From Fredinandcohnia quinoae (lineage in GTDB: Bacteria; Bacillota; Bacilli; Bacillales; Bacillaceae_L), in contig NZ_JAKTTI010000015.1 of the NCBI RefSeq assembly GCF_022427965.1, positions 1-64,000 of the forward strand: 64,000 nt of DNA. The letters are read 5' to 3'. Position numbers and translations under genes: made by a program. The notes beneath the pieces are model-generated. The model saw only the letters and a list, made by a program, of their open reading frames with translations, had not been told where the DNA came from and did no database searches. Shown here piece after piece: positions 1 to 7,898 of this stretch (the stretch's first letter is position 1; every line of letters begins with the position of its first letter).

Positions 1-239
1 GTGGTTAACGCCGAATTCCTGTGGCTAACGCTGAATTAAAGTGACTAACGCCGAATTCCTGTGGCTAACGCTGAATTAAAGTGGTTAACGCTGAATTAAA
101 GTGGTTAACGCCGAATTCCTGTGGTTAACGCTGAATTAAAGTGGTAACGCCGAATTCCTGTGGCTAACGCTGAATTAAAGTGGTTAACGCCGAATTCCTG
201 TGGTTAACGCCGAATTCCTGTTGCTAACGCCGAATTAAT
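1..239. repeat. Tandem array of about twelve 20-bp direct repeats
   Basis: Units follow the pattern GTGGYTAACGCYGAATTMMW in head-to-tail register. Two versions recur: one ends CCGAATTCCT, the other CTGAATTAAA. They partly alternate, which gives a 40-bp higher-order period. The eighth unit (141-159) has lost one base, and the last (220-239) is more divergent. The unit length is not a multiple of three and there are no spacers, so this is neither coding nor a CRISPR array. The array runs off the left edge, so its true length is unknown. Positions 240-372 hold only AT-rich sequence and the leader of the next gene. Confidence 0.95.
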
Positions 240-372
240 GTTGCAACAACTAAATAATTCCCTAGACCCGTAATCATTTTAACAGATATCCCCAAAAAAT
301 TTGTCAATTAAAGAAGGGTTTCGTCAATCAATGTCGAAAAGTAAAATTTAATCAAATAAAGGAGTTGAATAA

Positions 373-1359
373 ATGATAAAAAAAGAACTTGAGCCCTCCC
401 TAAGATTAAAAAAGTTGCACGTATTACAAAGAAGATTATCCAAAAACCATCCCAAATTTCAAGAAATAGAAAGTGAACTTGGAAAAAGAATGGCCGGATA
501 TAAAGGAGAAAAGTCCTTACAATATTATTTGAGTTTTTTGGATGAAAAGCGATACCATATTTTTCATGGTCTTCGTATTAAGGATCCCGCAAATGGTCAG
601 TTTTTTGAAATGGATGTTTTAGTTATTAGTCCAACTCACTTTTTAATCCTCGAATCAAAGAATCTTCGTGGGGAACTACATTTTGACCACATTTTCGACC
701 AGCTAATCCAAACAAATGAAAATAAAAAGATTTCTTATACCAGTCCACTCGCACAAATAAATCGACAACAGTTCCAACTAAAGCGCCTACTAATGCATAA
801 TAATTATCCAATACCCCCATTACAAACGTTATTAGTAATAACGAATTCGTCCGCAATTCTTAGTACAACTCAAGGTCATCCGCACATACAGAAAATTACA
901 CATAGTGTTAATCTTTTGCAGAAGTTCAATAAATACGAAAGACAATTCAAAAATGGTGATTTAACTGGTAAACAGATTCAAAAGTTAACCAATCAGTTAC
1001 TAAAAATGAATACCCCATTTGATGAAGATATTCTGATGAAATTTGGAATTAATGAGGATGATTTATTAAAAGGGGTATTTTGTCCTATATGTAACACATT
1101 ACCAATGAAGCGAACACAGCGAAAATGGGATTGTACAGATTGTGGGTATTCTTCACGAACAGCACATATCGATTCACTCACAGATTATATTTTGCTTTTT
1201 GGAACAACCATAACTAATCGAAAACTACGTGATTTTCTGTTATTACCTTCCTGCTCAGCGGCACAACGTATTTTGAATTCTGTCAGTATTGATTTTGACG
1301 GAAATACAAAAGGAAGAGTATATTATTTATCGAAAAATCCATCATATAATCATATCTAA
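373..1359 (+). CDS. NERD (nuclease-related) domain protein with C-terminal zinc ribbon
   Basis: The protein has 328 aa. Residues about 40-150 match the NERD domain: a GxKGE motif near residue 43, then D81 and the E94-S-K96 strand, which resemble restriction-endonuclease-fold catalytic positions. A C-terminal zinc ribbon is visible as C237-x2-C240 and C254-x2-C257, followed by a short basic tail that could bind nucleic acid. The start has a good ribosome site (AAAGGAG) 7 bases upstream. NERD proteins are suspected DNA-processing enzymes, but substrates are not settled. It stands alone on its strand beside the tandem repeat array; no partner gene is visible. The domain assignment is solid and the biochemical role is not. 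Confidence 0.85.
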   Translation: MIKKELEPSLRLKKLHVLQRRLSKNHPKFQEIESELGKRMAGYKGEKSLQYYLSFLDEKRYHIFHGLRIKDPANGQFFEMDVLVISPTHFLILESKNLRGELHFDHIFDQLIQTNENKKISYTSPLAQINRQQFQLKRLLMHNNYPIPPLQTLLVITNSSAILSTTQGHPHIQKITHSVNLLQKFNKYERQFKNGDLTGKQIQKLTNQLLKMNTPFDEDILMKFGINEDDLLKGVFCPICNTLPMKRTQRKWDCTDCGYSSRTAHIDSLTDYILLFGTTITNRKLRDFLLLPSCSAAQRILNSVSIDFDGNTKGRVYYLSKNPSYNHI

Positions 1360-1461
1360 CTTCAAGATAACTTCATTCATTAAATAGATCATCATAATTT
1401 AAAGGAAATTAAGATAATATGGAGAATAACAGAAGTAGTAATATATAGGGGAGAAGGAAAT

Positions 1462-2010
1462 ATGTTATCTTATAATCTTTTAAAAGGAAAAAAGTTGCAG
1501 CTCGTTCGAATAAGGGAAGAAGATATTGCAACAATTGTTGAATGGTATGAGGATCAGGAGTTTTTACGAAATCTTGACACACTACCTGCATTTCCAAAGC
1601 ATCCTGATGCGTTTAAAGAATGGGTGGAGCAGAAAAATGAGAAGGAGTTTGTATTTGGAATTAGGGAGCTTGATTCAAATAGATTAGTAGGGTTTGTCGA
1701 TCTTGACAGCATTATTTGGCCACATCGAAATGCATGGATGGCAATCGCAATTGGTGGAAAAGAAAATCGAGGTAGAGGGGTTGGATATGAGGCAATCCAG
1801 CTAGTTTTAGAATTTGCCTTTCATGAATTAAACTTGCATCGGATTCAATTAACAGTCTTTGAATACAATGAAAGGGCAATTGCTTTGTATGAAAAGGTAG
1901 GATTTAAGAGGGAGGGTACATATAGAGAATTTCTAGAGCGTGATGGGAAGCGGTATGATATGTATCTTTATGGACTTTTAAAACAGGAGTGGAGTAAAAA
2001 AGAAGCATAA
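1462..2010 (+). CDS. GNAT acetyltransferase, RimJ/RimL type
   Basis: The 182-aa GNAT-fold protein has the acetyl-CoA loop ENRGRGVGYEA (about residues 101-111), followed by the C-terminal motif NERAIALYEKVGFKREG typical of RimJ/RimL-like N-acetyltransferases. The N-terminal half (LVRIREEDIATIVEW) also fits that subgroup. Such enzymes acetylate protein N-termini, antibiotics or small amines; the substrate cannot be told here. The ATG is preceded by GGGGAGAAGG. It is monocistronic, with a terminator at 2028-2063. Confidence 0.9.
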   Translation: MLSYNLLKGKKLQLVRIREEDIATIVEWYEDQEFLRNLDTLPAFPKHPDAFKEWVEQKNEKEFVFGIRELDSNRLVGFVDLDSIIWPHRNAWMAIAIGGKENRGRGVGYEAIQLVLEFAFHELNLHRIQLTVFEYNERAIALYEKVGFKREGTYREFLERDGKRYDMYLYGLLKQEWSKKEA

Positions 2011-2027
2011 TTTTCATAGAGGCAAGT

Positions 2028-2063
2028 AAACGGATTCCACCAAAAAAGGAACCCGTTTTCTTT
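2028..2063. terminator. Bidirectional terminator between convergent genes
   Basis: An imperfect stem of AACGG-A-TTCC pairs with GGAA-C-CCGTT across an A-rich loop and is followed by TTTTCTTT on the plus strand. It separates the acetyltransferase gene from the convergent VOC gene. Confidence 0.6.
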
Positions 2064-2066
2064 GCA

Positions 2067-2477
2067 TTATGACTTTGTATAATTTAAATCCCAAGTGATT
2101 CCGAAAGGGTCTTTTACTTTTGCATATTTTGCACCCCAAAATGTGTCTTGAAGCTCCATTTCGACAGTACCTTTTTCACTTAAACGACTATAAATCTTTT
2201 GGATTTCTTCTTCACTTCCAAGCTCAAGTACTAAGGAAATATTGTTTCCGATTTCAACAGTACTTCCTGGGAAGGTGTCTGACACCATGAAAAATAGGTT
2301 ATCCTTCTTAAATTGAGCATTAATGATGAGATTTTCAGCTTCAGGAGGTGTTGGGTAATCTGCATTACCATAAGTTTGAACATTTAAAATTTCACCTTCA
2401 AAAAGTTCCTTATAAAAATCTAATGCTTCTCTTGCGTTTCCGTTAAACATAAAATAGGGTGATGCTTGGTTCATCAT
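2067..2477 (-). CDS. VOC/glyoxalase family protein, PhnB-like
   Basis: The protein has 136 aa and carries the PhnB-like signature: an N-terminal PYFMFNGNAREALDFY followed by a C-terminal WGAKYAKVKDPFGITWDL. These are vicinal-oxygen-chelate folds whose Bacillus members include many metal-dependent or antibiotic-binding proteins of unknown substrate. The start has GAGGAG eight bases upstream; a second ATG directly follows. It is monocistronic and convergent with the upstream acetyltransferase gene. Confidence 0.85.
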   Translation of the reverse strand: MMNQASPYFMFNGNAREALDFYKELFEGEILNVQTYGNADYPTPPEAENLIINAQFKKDNLFFMVSDTFPGSTVEIGNNISLVLELGSEEEIQKIYSRLSEKGTVEMELQDTFWGAKYAKVKDPFGITWDLNYTKS

Positions 2478-2624
2478 AAATAAATCTCCTCATTTCATTA
2501 ATTGTTTTAACATAACTTTGACTATGATTGCACTTTTAGGAAAATCTCATACATATCTCAATAAAATTCTCTCATTATCATCATAACTAAGGAAACGTAC
2601 GTTCGTCAAATAAGGAGGTAGAAA

Positions 2625-3143
2625 ATGAGAATAAGACAATTAACTCCACTGGATGCTAGAAAATACTGGGATCTACGGTTAATAGCATTGAAAACGGAAC
2701 CGGAAGCTTTTTTAACAACATATGAAGAGGCTTTGGAAAAGGAAAATCCAATAGAAGAATATAAGGAGAGCTTTCAATCAGAAGATATTTTTACATTTGG
2801 TGCGTTCGAAGAGGAAGAATTATTTGGTGTTGTAACATTGATGCGAGATAAGCCGATAAAACTTAGACATCGAGCAAATATTGTTGCGATGTATGTAGAT
2901 CCAGAAAAGCGGGGAGCGGGAGTAGGAAAATCACTTTTGATGGAAGCTATTCGTTTTGCAAAGAGATTAGGAGACATCGAGCAAATTCATTTAACTGTTA
3001 ATGCTTATAATAGACTAGCAAAAAAACTATATACAGATGTTGGTTTTGATATCTATGCATTTGAAAAAAAGGCGATAAAGTTTAACGGCATATATTCTGA
3101 TGAGGAGCATTTGATTTTGTTTTTAAAGGAGGAAATACAATGA
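2625..3143 (+). CDS. GNAT acetyltransferase
   Basis: This 172-aa GNAT protein has the acetyl-CoA pyrophosphate loop PEKRGAGVGKSLL (about residues 92-104) and the C-terminal NAYNRLAKKLYTDVGF motif. It starts after a strong AAGGAGG site. Its last four bases overlap the start of the following HAD gene (ATGA), so the pair is translationally coupled. Coupling suggests a shared pathway, but no substrate can be inferred. Confidence 0.9.
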   Translation: MRIRQLTPLDARKYWDLRLIALKTEPEAFLTTYEEALEKENPIEEYKESFQSEDIFTFGAFEEEELFGVVTLMRDKPIKLRHRANIVAMYVDPEKRGAGVGKSLLMEAIRFAKRLGDIEQIHLTVNAYNRLAKKLYTDVGFDIYAFEKKAIKFNGIYSDEEHLILFLKEEIQ

Positions 3144-3781
3144 AAGCAGTTATCTTTGATTTTGATGGAACGCTTGCAGATACATTGCCGATTTGTTTTT
3201 ACGCATTTCAATCGGTTTTTAAAACATTTGATAATAGGGATCTTACAAATTCTGAAATTGTAGCTATGTTTGGACCTTCGGAAACTGGGATTATAAAAGA
3301 AAATCTTTCAAGTGAAAAAATAGAAGAAGCAATTGAAATGTATTATACATGCTATCAAGATAGGCATTCGCATTATGTTGAGGATAATGTTGAAATTCTT
3401 CAGCTGCTTGGAGATTTAAAAAGTATGGGTTTCAAACTTGGTATTTTTACTGGAAAAGCAAGAAGAAGTTTAGAAATTTCATTAAAAGAGTTAAAAATGG
3501 AAGCGTATTTTGACGTGATTATTACCGGAGATGATGTAGTTCAGCCGAAACCACATCCAGAAGGAATATTTCAAGCGCTAAAACGATTAGAAGCTTCGAA
3601 TGAAGAAGTGATTTTTGTCGGGGATAGTGATGCTGACATTCAAGCAGGAATCAGTGCAAATGTATTCACAGTAGGAGTGCAATGGCTGCCAAACTACCAA
3701 TCGATTTCATTTTCAGTACAGCCAAATGATAGCTGTTATAATGTAAAGTCATTTAAAAATTTGATTGAAAAACGATTTTAA
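3140..3781 (+). CDS. HAD-superfamily phosphatase, phosphoglycolate-phosphatase-like
   Basis: The 213-aa protein has all four HAD motifs: DFDGTLADT at the N-terminus with nucleophile and acid Asp residues, TGKARRS (motif II), a conserved Lys in QPKPHPEG, and VGDSDADIQAG (motif IV). The cap between motifs I and II is a helical C1 cap, as in phosphoglycolate phosphatase and PpaX. Start is set by AAAGGAGG and the ATGA overlap with the acetyltransferase. The likely role is hydrolysis of a small phosphorylated metabolite; the exact substrate is unknown. Confidence 0.9.
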   Translation: MKAVIFDFDGTLADTLPICFYAFQSVFKTFDNRDLTNSEIVAMFGPSETGIIKENLSSEKIEEAIEMYYTCYQDRHSHYVEDNVEILQLLGDLKSMGFKLGIFTGKARRSLEISLKELKMEAYFDVIITGDDVVQPKPHPEGIFQALKRLEASNEEVIFVGDSDADIQAGISANVFTVGVQWLPNYQSISFSVQPNDSCYNVKSFKNLIEKRF

Positions 3782-3795
3782 TCTAAATGATTTGC

Positions 3796-3834
3796 GATAA
3801 AAGATCCAGGATGAAAAGTTCTGGATCTTTTATC
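3796..3834. terminator. Strong bidirectional terminator
   Basis: A perfect 14-bp stem (GATAAAAGATCCAG / CTGGATCTTTTATC) lies between the convergent HAD and VOC genes and overlaps the VOC stop codon. Confidence 0.85.
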
Positions 3835-4666
3835 CTTTGTATACTTCTCGCATCATTTGATAGGACCATATATTGATCCGATTCCCGTCTGGGTCGAAGA
3901 TATGAAAGCCACCCCAGCCTTTCATAGGATCTCCGGCTATTTGTGAAGGAGTTACCCCATTTTTAATTAGCATATTATACGCATCAAAGAATTCATCGGG
4001 TCTAATATCAAAGTATGTACGGACAGAAGGGTTTCCTTTTACTGCCGTCTCGATTTTTTCAAGGTAGATGTTATCATAAAAAGTTTCTTTCAGAACGTGT
4101 CGGTCGTATGCATCCTCTGTCTGTAAATGGGCAAAACCCATTTCATGGTTTACTTCCTTTTTAATGAATCCTAAGTTTTTTGTGTACCATTCAACCGCAT
4201 GGTCTAGGTTGGTTACTCCAATCCTTGTATTTACTTCACCAAAACCTAGTATCTTAGCTTCGGGATATGTATCTTTCAATGAAGGATTCTCAAATACTGT
4301 AAACCGAGCATTTTCGAAACCGATGATGTCAATGCTTTTCATTCCATTTGGCAATGTAATTGGTGTACTAAATGGAATCTTGTTCAAGCGTGCATAATCA
4401 ATCATTCTCTCTAAATCTCCAATTTCAAAGCAGAGCCGAACATTTCCCTCTTCGCCATGATCATTTAGAAAATGTTCATAGTCACCCTCAAATGACTTTA
4501 AAGTCACAACACCAGCTTTTGGCATCTGGAGAAATGCTTTTTTGCCAACAGGAGTAATTACTTTATCAAGGCAAGTCCAACCAAAGTGATGGGTGTACCA
4601 TTCCACTCCTTCATCAAATCCATCCCAAGATACCATTATAAATCCACCATCCCAACGAAACATCAT
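3830..4666 (-). CDS. Two-domain VOC/glyoxalase family protein
   Basis: The protein holds two tandem VOC modules. The first (about residues 1-125) contains the WYTHHFGW motif; the second contains a matching WYTKNLGF motif and ends in GGFHIFDPDGNRINIW, the usual metal-site strand. The frame is open further upstream, but the ribosome site GGAGAG lies inside that extension, eight bases before the ATG-ATG pair, so I place the start at 4666 (278 aa). Substrate unknown; ring-cleaving dioxygenases and resistance proteins share this layout. It is divergent from the isochorismatase-like gene. Confidence 0.8.
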   Translation of the reverse strand: MMFRWDGGFIMVSWDGFDEGVEWYTHHFGWTCLDKVITPVGKKAFLQMPKAGVVTLKSFEGDYEHFLNDHGEEGNVRLCFEIGDLERMIDYARLNKIPFSTPITLPNGMKSIDIIGFENARFTVFENPSLKDTYPEAKILGFGEVNTRIGVTNLDHAVEWYTKNLGFIKKEVNHEMGFAHLQTEDAYDRHVLKETFYDNIYLEKIETAVKGNPSVRTYFDIRPDEFFDAYNMLIKNGVTPSQIAGDPMKGWGGFHIFDPDGNRINIWSYQMMREVYKG

Positions 4667-4827
4667 TTGTACCACTCTCCTCAAAAAATTGATATGTATA
4701 CTGTTATCGTAAACCTTAAAGTAAGTTTAATGTCAACTGAAATGTTGAAAAATATAAAATTATAAGAAAAATTAAAGGGTTTTCACCAGTATATCTAGAA
4801 ATATTGTTGCAACGGAGGTGTAGTGCA

Positions 4828-5364
4828 ATGAAAGCACTTTTAGTAATTGATGTACAAAATGGAATTGTAAATTTTAGCGATTTTACAAAAGAACTATCTC
4901 TTATGGAAGAGGTAATTAAAGATTTTAAAGAAAGAAATCTTCCGGTCATTTTCATTCGACATATGGAAGATAATGAGGAAGATCCACTATATCGAAACTC
5001 TGTTGGATCAGAGCTTCATAGTTCCCTTAAAGATTATGCTGAATACATAATTGAGAAGCATACACCAAGTTCGTTTTATAAGACAGAACTCAGTAATCTT
5101 TTAGAAAAACTAGAGGTTGACCATCTTTTTATAACAGGTTTTAATACCGAATTTTGCTGCATGTTCACAGCAATTGCTGCTTATGATAGAGGTTATGAAG
5201 TAACCTTCATTGAGAATGCAACAGGAACAACGAATTCAGAAGATACATATGAAATGCCAGGGCTCGACATTAAGGACTTCGTTGGTACGGTTTTACATTG
5301 GTCTGGGGCCATCGAAGTTTTAGACTATGATGAGTATGTAGAGGAATATAAGGAAAAGAAATAA
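4828..5364 (+). CDS. Isochorismatase-family cysteine hydrolase
   Basis: The 178-aa protein starts MKALLVIDVQNGI, which supplies the catalytic Asp of the family. The nucleophilic Cys lies in GFNTEFCCMFTA (about residue 110-116) within the alpha/beta fold shared by nicotinamidases and isochorismatases. The frame extends upstream, but GGAGGTG eight bases before this ATG fixes the start. It is probably an amidase acting on a small amide; the precise substrate is not readable. Confidence 0.85.
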   Translation: MKALLVIDVQNGIVNFSDFTKELSLMEEVIKDFKERNLPVIFIRHMEDNEEDPLYRNSVGSELHSSLKDYAEYIIEKHTPSSFYKTELSNLLEKLEVDHLFITGFNTEFCCMFTAIAAYDRGYEVTFIENATGTTNSEDTYEMPGLDIKDFVGTVLHWSGAIEVLDYDEYVEEYKEKK

Positions 5365-5451
5365 TAGGTAGTATAGCCATGAGCTTCCCACATGATTTTT
5401 TAGATTGTGTGATTCAAGCTTCAGTTGATTAAAGATGAAAGGATCGATTAA

Positions 5452-5973
5452 ATGAATTTTAATCTGCAGGAAGCAATTGAGGTTTTGAAGCGTACACCAA
5501 AAACAATTGGGATTTTTTTAGATGGATTATCTGATGAATGGATGACCTGTAATGAAGGTGAGGGAACATGGAGTGTTATTGAGGTGATCGACCATCTCAT
5601 TGAAGGGGAGAAATATAATTGGATACCAAGATTAGAAATGATTCTGCTGGATGGTGAAAGTAGACCATTTCCCCCCTTTGATCGTTATTCGCATCTAAAT
5701 GAGAAATCTGAAAAAAACATAGAGCAAAAATTACTTGAATTCAATACGACTAGAACAGAAAACATCGTTAAATTAACAAAGCTTATAACTCCTGACCATC
5801 TTGAATTAACAGGTTCACATCCTGCCTTTGGGAAAGTAAAAGTTAGAGAATTAATCTCAACATGGGTTGTTCATGATTTAACTCATATTTCTCAAATTGT
5901 ACGGGTAATGGCAAAGAGATATAAATTGGATGTTGGACCATGGATAGAATATTTAGGGGTATTAAAGAGATGA
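5452..5973 (+). CDS. DinB/YfiT-like four-helix protein
   Basis: The 173-aa protein matches the DinB superfamily, with a first His in [14 protein letters not shown] and a pair in [16 protein letters not shown] that together form the usual three-His metal site. Members include metal-dependent thiol S-transferases using bacillithiol and many proteins of unknown function. The ATG follows GAAAGGATCG. It is single and unlinked to any obvious pathway gene. Confidence 0.85.
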   Translation: MNFNLQEAIEVLKRTPKTIGIFLDGLSDEWMTCNEGEGTWSVIEVIDHLIEGEKYNWIPRLEMILLDGESRPFPPFDRYSHLNEKSEKNIEQKLLEFNTTRTENIVKLTKLITPDHLELTGSHPAFGKVKVRELISTWVVHDLTHISQIVRVMAKRYKLDVGPWIEYLGVLKR

Positions 5974-6093
5974 TCGAGACAAATTATTTTACCAAAGGTA
6001 AGAAAGGAATTAAAGGAAACCTTTCTATCGTATACAATTTTACTTAAAGTAAAGAAGCACAGTTGATATTTCAACGGGGAGGAATTGATTAGA

Positions 6094-6444
6094 ATGGCTA
6101 GGGTAATAGGATTTGAGTTAAATAGTCAAGAACCAGAGAAAGTTTTGGAGTTTTATTCAAAAGTCTTCGGTTGGAAGATTGCTGAGCCTAACTGGGATTA
6201 TTGGAAGGTTGTGACTGGAGAAGAAGGAAAAGCTGGAATTGATGGGGGAATTGCAAAAGGACCACATGATTACCCTTTTGGAACTCGTATCCAAATTGAA
6301 GTAGATTCAATTGATGAAGCCATTTCATTAGCAAAAGCCAACGGTGCAATGATTGTACGGGATAAAATGGAGTTTGAAGATTTTTATCTAGCATATTTAG
6401 TAGATCCTGTAGGACTTGGTATTGGGCTTGTTCAAAAAAAATAA
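6094..6444 (+). CDS. VOC/glyoxalase family protein
   Basis: The 116-aa single-domain VOC protein contains EKVLEFYSKVFGWKI near the N-terminus and FYLAYLVDPVGLGIGLVQ at the C-terminus. An upstream in-frame TTG at 6085 lies only two bases from the GGGGAGG ribosome site, so the ATG at 6094 is the better start. Such proteins often dimerise to form metal-binding enzymes; no substrate can be assigned. Confidence 0.8.
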   Translation: MARVIGFELNSQEPEKVLEFYSKVFGWKIAEPNWDYWKVVTGEEGKAGIDGGIAKGPHDYPFGTRIQIEVDSIDEAISLAKANGAMIVRDKMEFEDFYLAYLVDPVGLGIGLVQKK

Positions 6445-6505
6445 TTCAATCTTAAAAAAAATGCTATCTCTTTCGGAAAGTTGCATTTAATAAAGGGGAG
6501 AGTAA

Positions 6506-6540
6506 ACAGAAAAATTCCCAGAGGATGTAATTCATCCTCC
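6506..6540 (-). terminator. Terminator of the AraC-family gene
   Basis: On the minus strand a GAGGATG / CATCCTC stem overlaps the gene's 3' end and is followed by a T-rich stretch (GGGAATTTTT). Confidence 0.6.
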
Positions 6541-7749
6541 ATTCCTAAATCGATTTGGTGTTGTACCTGCATACTTTTTAAATACTTTTATAAAGTGACT
6601 TTGGTCGTGAAAATTTAGTAGGGTCGAGATTTCCGATAAAGTATGGGACGTGTAGGTCATTAAGCTTTTGGCTTCATCTATCTTCGCACGCTGGATATAT
6701 TCGATCATAGAAACACCTACTTCCTTTTTTAAAAGACTGGACAGATAACTTGGATTCATTTCAGCGACTTCAGCTAAATGAGTAAGGGTAATGTCTTCAT
6801 AAAGATGAGAGAATATATAGTTTAGGCATGTATTAATTGGCTTTGAATACTTGTGTGTCTTCCCTTTTTCTACTCGTTCTGCAAATTCAATTAATGCTTT
6901 TTCAACGAACGGAAGAATTGCCCTACTCTCTTGTAATTCTTCAAGACTTTGGATAAATAAATCACTTATAGTAAAAGCAATTTCTGGGTAAATTCCCCCA
7001 TCTACAGCTGCTCTTGTTGCCAAAGTGATGATCGCAACTCCTAAATTTTTTTGGCTTCTTAAATGGCTTGTTTTTGATAATACCCCTAATTCCACTGTTT
7101 CAGGCAGTGACTTAATATGTTTGATTAATTCTTCGGTTTTGCCTTCCTTAATACAATCAAAAATTTTCTTTTCAGCTAATGGATCAAAGAAGGTGCTGCT
7201 TTTTTGACGACGTTCGGAAATATAAAAATCAGGTGTTTCAAGTTTATCCATTTTCATTTCAAGCATTTCATCGTTCTGTAAAATATCTACTAGATCCAGT
7301 TGCTGCTGAAAAAGCATGTAATAGAGGACCATACTCATATTGATAAAATTCAAATGACTTAAAATTGGAAGAGAAAGGTAGTGCTGTACAAGAACATCTT
7401 GGTTTATTTTTAAATGGCTGTCGTTAATAATGCCTTTTACCGATTCATCCGATAACCTTGAATAAAGGACAGGACCGACAAGAATACATTTATTTTCTTG
7501 CAATTTGATAGAAAAATAATTTTCTAGATTTTGTGTAGTCTTGAATATTGGAATATGACAAGGCTCATCCTGAATAAAAAATTGTTTTAAAAACTCCTTT
7601 TTGGAAGGGTAAAGAGGATTATACAGACTATTATACGAGTACTCAAAAACCAAATCTCCCTCATTATCCATACAGAAAATAGATATGTTATACGAATTAA
7701 AAAGCAGCTTGCAAACATATTCCAGGGTTTCAAACTTGAAAGTATTCAT
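6532..7749 (-). CDS. AraC-family transcriptional regulator
   Basis: The protein has 405 aa. The last about 100 residues form the double helix-turn-helix of AraC/XylS regulators (ITLTHLAEVAEMNPSYLSSL, then LSEISTLLNFHDQSHFIKVF and GTTPNRFR). The N-terminal about 290 residues are a non-cupin sensory region with no obvious membrane segment. It is transcribed divergently from the beta-glucosidase operon, so it most likely activates that operon in response to a plant glycoside or its breakdown product; this is inferred from position. The start has GGTGGAG just upstream. Confidence 0.85.
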   Translation of the reverse strand: MNTFKFETLEYVCKLLFNSYNISIFCMDNEGDLVFEYSYNSLYNPLYPSKKEFLKQFFIQDEPCHIPIFKTTQNLENYFSIKLQENKCILVGPVLYSRLSDESVKGIINDSHLKINQDVLVQHYLSLPILSHLNFINMSMVLYYMLFQQQLDLVDILQNDEMLEMKMDKLETPDFYISERRQKSSTFFDPLAEKKIFDCIKEGKTEELIKHIKSLPETVELGVLSKTSHLRSQKNLGVAIITLATRAAVDGGIYPEIAFTISDLFIQSLEELQESRAILPFVEKALIEFAERVEKGKTHKYSKPINTCLNYIFSHLYEDITLTHLAEVAEMNPSYLSSLLKKEVGVSMIEYIQRAKIDEAKSLMTYTSHTLSEISTLLNFHDQSHFIKVFKKYAGTTPNRFRNGG

Positions 7750-7844
7750 AGCTCCACCTCTAGTTGAGTGAATATTTTTAAAACTATACTATAAATTTTA
7801 CTATTTTTCTAAAAAATATACCATATTGTTAGGTTAAGAAAAAT

Positions 7845-7872
7845 TATAATAGAGGGTAAGAAAACGTTTTCA
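7845..7872 (+). promoter_or_regulatory. Promoter -10 element and cre (CcpA) site of the beta-glucosidase operon
   Basis: TATAAT lies at 7845-7850. AGAAAACGTTTTCA at 7859-7872 differs from the CcpA consensus palindrome TGWAANCGNTNWCA only at its first base. A cre site covering the expected transcription start predicts repression by CcpA with HPr-Ser-P when preferred sugars are present. No good -35 element is visible, which fits dependence on the divergent AraC activator. Confidence 0.75.
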
Positions 7873-7898
7873 AAGTCAATTTTTCGAGGAGGATTATG

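Noticed and set aside
1-239. CRISPR array
   Set aside because: The units are contiguous 20-bp copies without unique spacers, and no cas genes are present.
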